Positions 6,584 through 10,455 of a DNA stretch of 10,455 nt are shown here, one piece after another. Location of the stretch: contig CAIXFB010000103.1 of the NCBI GenBank assembly GCA_903918595.1, positions 1 through 10,455 of the forward strand. The letters run 5' to 3'. The position numbers and the translations under genes were made by a program. Origin of the DNA: an uncultured Actinomycetes bacterium (lineage in GTDB: Bacteria; Actinomycetota; Actinomycetes; S36-B12). The stretch's first letter is position 1, and the number at the start of each line of letters is the position of its first letter. Under the pieces are notes generated by a model. That model searched no databases, was not told where the DNA came from, and was given only the letters and a program-made list of their open reading frames with translations.

Positions 6584-7666
6584 TTAGTCGTTGGTGACCG
6601 GGTTACCCGGCAGTGGAGCGTGCTTGCGGAATGGCCAGACGAATTCTCGCCCGCCGGTGAGACCACTTGGTCTCCATAGCAGCATGCCAATCAGTACCAG
6701 GGCCAACACAATCGGGCGTGCACCCTGCGGGATGGATACGACAAAACTGCCAATGTCGACGCCACTTTGAAGCTGCACCAGGACCAGGTCGATGAGGCTG
6801 AATACAAGTGCGCCCACGATGGCACCGCTCAGCGAGAGCACCCCGCCTAGGACCAACATGGCCAAGGTGATGAACGTAAGTTCGATCCCCAACTGACTTG
6901 CTTGAAGCACCCGGTTGGTCAAGGCGAACATGCCACCTGCAACCCCTGCCACGACCCCAGAGACAGCAAACGCGATCACTCGCTGGGGAACGACGTTGAT
7001 ACCCGACGCTGCTGCGGCGATCGGATCTTCGCGCGCGGCCCGCAGTAACCTCGCCGGTTTGGTGCGCTGGAACAGCCACGCGATGACGATGATCACCAAC
7101 GTGATCAGCATCGTCGTCTGAAGATTGAGCACATCAGGGATACCGACCATCGACTGTCCGCTGCGCGGGCCGATGCTCGACCAGTACGTGAGGACCTGAC
7201 TCACCACGCCGAGAAGGGCGAAGGTCGCAATACCCGCCTGAAGGCCGTTCAGACGCATCAGGAACGGCCCCACGATGACGGCGAGCAACCCGCCAACGAG
7301 ACCACCCAATATGACGGCGACTAACCACGGTGCCTGCACATCGAACAGGAACGGGAACATGTCGGGGAGCAGGTTGCGCTTGAGTTCGGGATCAATGGTG
7401 AGCAGCCCGACCGTCCAAGCGCCCACTGCGACAAATGCCACGTGCCCAAAACTCAACACTCCTGAGGTGCCGATGAACATCTGCAACGCAACAACGATCA
7501 CAAGGTTCACCAGTGCATAGCGCATCTGCACCTGGATGCCATCACCCAAACGGCTGTTCACCAACGTCACTGCATAAACGATCAGCAGCAAACTCACCAA
7601 GGACCACAACGGTCCAAGACGCCACATCAAAGACTTCTGCGCCACCGCGGGCTCCTGCGCGCTCAT
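6584..7666 (-). CDS. livM: Branched-chain amino acid-type ABC transporter permease (LivM family)
   Basis: From the ATG at 7666 the protein has 360 residues. It is highly hydrophobic with about nine or ten membrane segments, as expected of LivM, one of two permeases forming the inner-membrane channel of HAAT-family importers. Family landmarks are GTSGVLSFGHVAFVAVGAW in an early helix and the cytoplasmic coupling loop RAAREDPIAAAASGINVVPQRV. Later come GVVAGVAGGMFAL and LGGVLSLSGAIVGALVF. The start is chosen because ATGA overlaps the livH stop by four bases; a longer frame from 7783 adds 39 non-family residues inside livH. Translation is likely coupled to livH because no good Shine-Dalgarno is visible. 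It is the last gene of the leftward operon. Substrate specificity is set mainly by the binding protein, so aromatic acids as well as Leu/Ile/Val are possible. Confidence 0.93.
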   Translation of the reverse strand: MSAQEPAVAQKSLMWRLGPLWSLVSLLLIVYAVTLVNSRLGDGIQVQMRYALVNLVIVVALQMFIGTSGVLSFGHVAFVAVGAWTVGLLTIDPELKRNLLPDMFPFLFDVQAPWLVAVILGGLVGGLLAVIVGPFLMRLNGLQAGIATFALLGVVSQVLTYWSSIGPRSGQSMVGIPDVLNLQTTMLITLVIIVIAWLFQRTKPARLLRAAREDPIAAAASGINVVPQRVIAFAVSGVVAGVAGGMFALTNRVLQASQLGIELTFITLAMLVLGGVLSLSGAIVGALVFSLIDLVLVQLQSGVDIGSFVVSIPQGARPIVLALVLIGMLLWRPSGLTGGREFVWPFRKHAPLPGNPVTND

Positions 7667-8547
7667 GTGCGGACCGCCCCGCGGCCACGAATCAGTAAAC
7701 CTTGAGGGCGCATCAAGAGGACACCAATCACGAGCATGAACACGTACGCATCCTTGAAGTTGCTCATGTCTTGGGGCAGCCAAGAGGCGAGCATCGAGGT
7801 GGCGAATCCGACCAGGAAGCCACCGGCCAGCGCACCAGAAATTTTGTCGATGCCACCGATCACTGCACCCACCAAGGCCAAGATCGTGATGGGCACTCCG
7901 AACGTGGGTCCAACAGCGCCGGTCTGGACTGTTGTCACGAACGCTACGGCCGCGGCCAAAATGCCGCTCAGGGCAAAGCTCAAACCGATCACCCGGCTCG
8001 CTGGGATGCCGATCAGTCGAGCGGTCTTGAAGTCAGCCGCTGCCGCCTTGAGCTGCAAACCTAGGCTGGCTCGCGTGAGGAACAACTGCAAACCTGTCAG
8101 AAGAATTGCGGCGAGCAGAATCGTGGCGACTGAGAGCATCTGGATGCGCACCCCGCCGATCGAAATCGACTGGGCGAGTTCACTTGCCACCGGAGCGGTC
8201 TGCACATTGTTGGTGAAGGCAAGCTCGTACACCCGCTGAAGCAAGAAGCTCAAGCCGAAACTGGCGATCAGCAAAGTAGCGGGTGTGGCTGCGCGCATTC
8301 GCGAGAAAACCGAAAGCTCCATCAGCAAAGACAGCAGCACCGCAACGATGATTGCGAATGGAATCGAGATGTACCAGCCGAGCTGCCACGTGAAGATCAG
8401 TGTGTAAGCACCTGCCGTGATGATTTCACCGGTTGCAAAGTTGGCCAGGCGAATAACGCCAAACACGAGGCCGATCGCCAGAGCAGCGAGTCCAAGGGTG
8501 GCGCCAGCGGAGAGTGCGTCAACGAGGGACTGCAGGAGTTGACTCAT
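7663..8547 (-). CDS. livH: Branched-chain amino acid-type ABC transporter permease (LivH family)
   Basis: The 294-residue membrane protein has about eight hydrophobic segments and is the second permease of the HAAT importer. Diagnostic blocks are GLAALAIGLVFGVIRLANFATGE at the N-terminus, the coupling loop LKAAAADFKTARLIGIPASRV near the middle, and the segment from ALSGILAAAVAF through LALVGAVIGGIDKISGALAG to GFLVG, followed by a final helix and LMRPQGLLIRGRG. The ATG at 8547 overlaps the livF stop in ATGA, and its own stop overlaps livM in the same way. Both junctions suggest translational coupling and balanced synthesis of the two permeases. Family assignment is secure; substrate is not determined by this subunit. 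Confidence 0.94.
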   Translation of the reverse strand: MSQLLQSLVDALSAGATLGLAALAIGLVFGVIRLANFATGEIITAGAYTLIFTWQLGWYISIPFAIIVAVLLSLLMELSVFSRMRAATPATLLIASFGLSFLLQRVYELAFTNNVQTAPVASELAQSISIGGVRIQMLSVATILLAAILLTGLQLFLTRASLGLQLKAAAADFKTARLIGIPASRVIGLSFALSGILAAAVAFVTTVQTGAVGPTFGVPITILALVGAVIGGIDKISGALAGGFLVGFATSMLASWLPQDMSNFKDAYVFMLVIGVLLMRPQGLLIRGRGAVRT

Positions 8548-9260
8548 CCGAAGTACGCCTGTGTGAGAACGTCGACGTTGTTGGCGTCTTCCGGTTTGAG
8601 CGTCAAGGTGATTTCACCATCGTGCAGTACATATGTGCGGTTACAGAAAGCGATCGTGAACTCAGCGCGCTGTTCCACGACCAGCACAGCCTTACCCAAC
8701 CCGCGGATCACATCGAGGGCTTCGAAGACGGTATCCACCGCGGTGGGAGAAAGGCCCAGACTCGGCTCATCAAGCATGAGCACATCCGGATCAGCCATCA
8801 GACTCCGACCAATCGCCAACTGCTGCTGCTGGCCCCCGGAGAGCAAGCCAGCTTGGCGCGCTGAGAACTCGCTCAGGATCGGGAACATCGTAAGAACATT
8901 TTCCAAAGCTTCGGCATATCCGGACTTATCCCGACGGCCCACCGCACCTAAGCGCAAGTTATCCATGACCGTGAGGTCAGCAAACACGTGACGGCCTTCA
9001 GGCACGAGGGAAACGCCCTTGCGAACAACTTTCTCCGGGGGTAGCCCGGCAACGTCTACGCCATCAACGAGCACCGTTCCACCGCGCGGGATCGCGCCCA
9101 TGATGGAGAGCAACGTTGAGGATTTGCCAGCGCCGTTCGGTCCAATCAGACCGATTGCCTGACCAGCTGGGACCTCAAGACTGATTCCCCGCACCGCCGG
9201 CACACCGTTGTAGGCCACGGTGAGATCAACAACGGAAAGTCCTTTGTCAGCGTTGGACAC
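8544..9260 (-). CDS. livF: Branched-chain amino acid-type ABC transporter ATP-binding protein (LivF family)
   Basis: From the GTG at 9260 the ATPase has 238 residues, the normal LivF length. It shows Walker A GPNGAGKSS (40-48), the LivF-type Q-loop region PEGRHVF (87-93), the signature LLSGGQQQQLAIGRSL (139-154) and Walker B LMLDEP (161-166). VVEQ in the switch region has Gln in place of the usual His, as is normal for LivF. It powers transport with LivG at the cytoplasmic face of the LivHM channel. The GTG start is fixed by an excellent GGAAGGAG five bases upstream; a longer frame from an ATG at 9377 adds 39 residues lying wholly inside livG and without family likeness. The gene overlaps the end of livG by 14 bases and the start of livH by four. 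Confidence 0.94.
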   Translation of the reverse strand: MSNADKGLSVVDLTVAYNGVPAVRGISLEVPAGQAIGLIGPNGAGKSSTLLSIMGAIPRGGTVLVDGVDVAGLPPEKVVRKGVSLVPEGRHVFADLTVMDNLRLGAVGRRDKSGYAEALENVLTMFPILSEFSARQAGLLSGGQQQQLAIGRSLMADPDVLMLDEPSLGLSPTAVDTVFEALDVIRGLGKAVLVVEQRAEFTIAFCNRTYVLHDGEITLTLKPEDANNVDVLTQAYFG

Positions 9261-9999
9261 TTCCGCTCCTTCCCAGGTACGCCTCGACGAGTTCGTCGCT
9301 GTTGCGGACCTCATCGGGGGTGCCCTCAAGAAGAGTGCGACCCTCGACCAGAACGTGAATGCGATCACACACGTCAAGGATCAGGCGCACATTGTGGTCG
9401 ATCAGCAAAACACCGAGCCCGCGGTCTCGAAGATGGCGGATGTTGTTGGCAAATTCCCCGATTTCGCCCTCATTCAGGCCAGCTGCTGGTTCGTCAAGAA
9501 GTACGTAGTCCGGCGAAGTCGCCAATGCGCGCGCGACTCCCGCACGACGTTCTACGCCGTGGGGCAGGGAACTCGCTGGATGATTCTCGCGATCGCGAAG
9601 GTGGTACTCGTCAAGTAATTCATCTGCCGTTGTGACCGATTCGCGAGCAGATTTTCCGGTGCCCAGCGCGGTGACTTCGATGTTCTCGCGCACGGTAAGG
9701 CCGCCGAAGAGGTGCCCATGCTGGAAGGTACGGGCGAGTCCGCGACGAGCGCGGATATGCGGCTTTGCCATCGTGATGTCTTCGTCGTTCAGCAGAACCG
9801 ATCCCTCATCAGGAAAGTCGTATCCGCTAATAATGTTTACGAGCGTGGATTTACCAGCACCGTTCGGGCCAATGAGCCCGAGGACCATTCCCGGTTCCAC
9901 CGCCAACGTCACCCCCGTGAGGGCCTGAACACCGGCGAATGACCGAGACACCCCGGCCACGCTCAGAGAGCGCGACCGGGGTGTCACAGAGTCCGTCAT
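9247..9999 (-). CDS. livG: Branched-chain amino acid-type ABC transporter ATP-binding protein (LivG family)
   Basis: The 250-residue ATPase carries Walker A GPNGAGKST (44-52), the LivG-type Q-loop ARTFQH (89-94) and Walker B VLLDEP (166-171), followed by AAGLNEGE. The switch histidine is His202 in LLIDHN. The C-terminal stretch LEGTPDEVRNSDELVEAYLG is typical of LivG/LivF. The signature motif is LPHGVERR (145-152), a relaxed version of the LPYGxQRR form common in LivG. The start is the ATG at 9999, whose A is also the last base of the livK TAA stop (TAATG). The C-terminus overlaps livF by 14 bases. Codons 5-18 encode a strong mRNA hairpin, listed separately. Pairing with LivF in the same operon supports the role as the second ATPase of this importer. 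Confidence 0.94.
   Translation of the reverse strand: MTDSVTPRSRSLSVAGVSRSFAGVQALTGVTLAVEPGMVLGLIGPNGAGKSTLVNIISGYDFPDEGSVLLNDEDITMAKPHIRARRGLARTFQHGHLFGGLTVRENIEVTALGTGKSARESVTTADELLDEYHLRDRENHPASSLPHGVERRAGVARALATSPDYVLLDEPAAGLNEGEIGEFANNIRHLRDRGLGVLLIDHNVRLILDVCDRIHVLVEGRTLLEGTPDEVRNSDELVEAYLGRSGSVQR
9266..9273 (-). promoter_or_regulatory. Ribosome binding site of livF, inside livG
   Basis: The complement reads GGAAGGAG, five bases before the GTG at 9260. It decides the livF start. It is the strongest Shine-Dalgarno I see in the transporter operon, which may allow independent initiation on livF. Confidence 0.7.
9947..9985 (-). promoter_or_regulatory. Intragenic mRNA stem-loop at the start of livG, just after livK
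   Basis: On the minus-strand transcript these 39 bases fold into an 18-bp stem with a three-base UCU loop. Ten bp (GACACCCCGG with CCGGGGUGUC) are followed by U-G, C-G and G-U pairs, then five bp (CGCUC with GAGCG). The opposite strand's transcript would lose two of the pairs at the wobble positions, so the structure is best formed by the sense mRNA. It starts 14 bases after the livG start. No U run follows, so it is not an intrinsic terminator. A role in stabilising the livK message or damping livG translation is inference. Confidence 0.55.
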
Positions 10000-10455
10000 T
10001 ACGGGAAGACGACCTTTTCAGCAGTCACCGTCTCGATGAACTTCAGCTTGCCGTCAACAACCTCGAGAACCGCCATCGGGCGCTCAACGTTGATGTGCAA
10101 ATCAGGCGAGAAGCTCGTGGGACCTGCCAACGTGGGCACATCCTTAAACGTCTCGATCGTCTTTGCGAGTGCAGCACCGTCCCACGTGCCAGCCTGCTTG
10201 TAGGCCTCAAGGATGACCTGCAGTGTGGTTGCACCGGTGACGAATCCACCGACGTCGGGAGCGTTGCCGTATGCAGCCTCGTACTCAGCCGCGGCGGCGT
10301 TGACATCCGGATTAGAGTCATCACCGTTCTTGGCTGCGTAGGTCACTACGTAGTAATCCGAGAGGTTCGGGATTGCGCCGACCCAGAAGTCACCATCCAT
10401 GCCGAAGCCGGAGATGATCGGGGTATCTAGACCGCCATCGCGAATTTCCTTTGCA
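9999..10455 (-). CDS. livK: ABC transporter substrate-binding protein (LivK-like), C-terminal 151 residues
   Basis: The frame is open from the right edge (first full codon at 10454) to the TAA at 9999, giving 151 residues of a periplasmic-binding-fold protein of the Leu/Ile/Val type. Visible family features are GGLDTPIISGFGMDGDFW, then the lobe containing DVGGFVTGATTLQVILEAYKQAG and the stretch ending GPTSFSPDLHINVERPMAVLEV. The closing KLKFIETVTAEKVVFP is typical of this group's C-terminus. The signal peptide and most of the ligand-binding pocket lie outside the window. It would deliver solute outside the membrane to LivHM. The stop overlaps the livG start by one base. Family members bind branched-chain amino acids, amides, or aromatic acids; the adjacent aromatic operon makes the last plausible but not proven. 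Confidence 0.9.
   Translation of the reverse strand, partial: AKEIRDGGLDTPIISGFGMDGDFWVGAIPNLSDYYVVTYAAKNGDDSNPDVNAAAAEYEAAYGNAPDVGGFVTGATTLQVILEAYKQAGTWDGAALAKTIETFKDVPTLAGPTSFSPDLHINVERPMAVLEVVDGKLKFIETVTAEKVVFP

Noticed and set aside
6598..6610. Inverted repeat CCGGG-TTA-CCCGG near the end of livM as a terminator
   Set aside because: The stem is only five bp, lies inside the coding sequence and has no T run on either side.

Overview
The window is a compact bacterial catabolic and transport region of moderately high GC. It has Shine-Dalgarno sites, one ATG/GTG mixture of starts, and almost no non-coding DNA. No rRNA, tRNA or lineage-diagnostic gene is present. The codon choice and protein flavour would fit an actinobacterium, but that is a weak guess. 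There are ten protein features and no non-coding stretch over 300 bases; the longest is the 98-base divergent region at 426-523.

Layout. On the left, the N-terminal 141 residues of a nitrilase run leftwards off the window edge (1-425, minus). A 98-bp divergent control region with a 13-bp inverted repeat separates it from a rightward four-gene operon (524-6559). That operon encodes a gentisate 1,2-dioxygenase-type bicupin, a tartrate/D-malate dehydrogenase-family decarboxylating dehydrogenase, and the two subunits of an indolepyruvate:ferredoxin oxidoreductase-type enzyme (IorA-like with TPP and Fe-S domains, IorB-like with a long C-terminal extension). Converging on it, with only 24 bp between stop codons, is a leftward branched-chain-amino-acid-type ABC transporter operon (10455 to 6584) in the order livK (partial)-livG-livF-livH-livM. 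Every junction there overlaps by 1 to 14 bases.

How the genes may work together (inference). The transporter family also imports aromatic acids. The nitrilase could turn a nitrile into a carboxylate, the dioxygenase opens a hydroxylated aromatic ring, and the dehydrogenase and oxidoreductase process hydroxy- and 2-oxo-acid products to pyruvate or acyl-CoA. The set looks like an uptake and degradation island for an aromatic or aryl-nitrile compound whose identity cannot be read from sequence alone. The two most distinctive fine-scale features are an 18-bp mRNA hairpin inside the first codons of livG, directly after livK, and a ferredoxin-like domain in IorA in which an Asp replaces one cluster cysteine.
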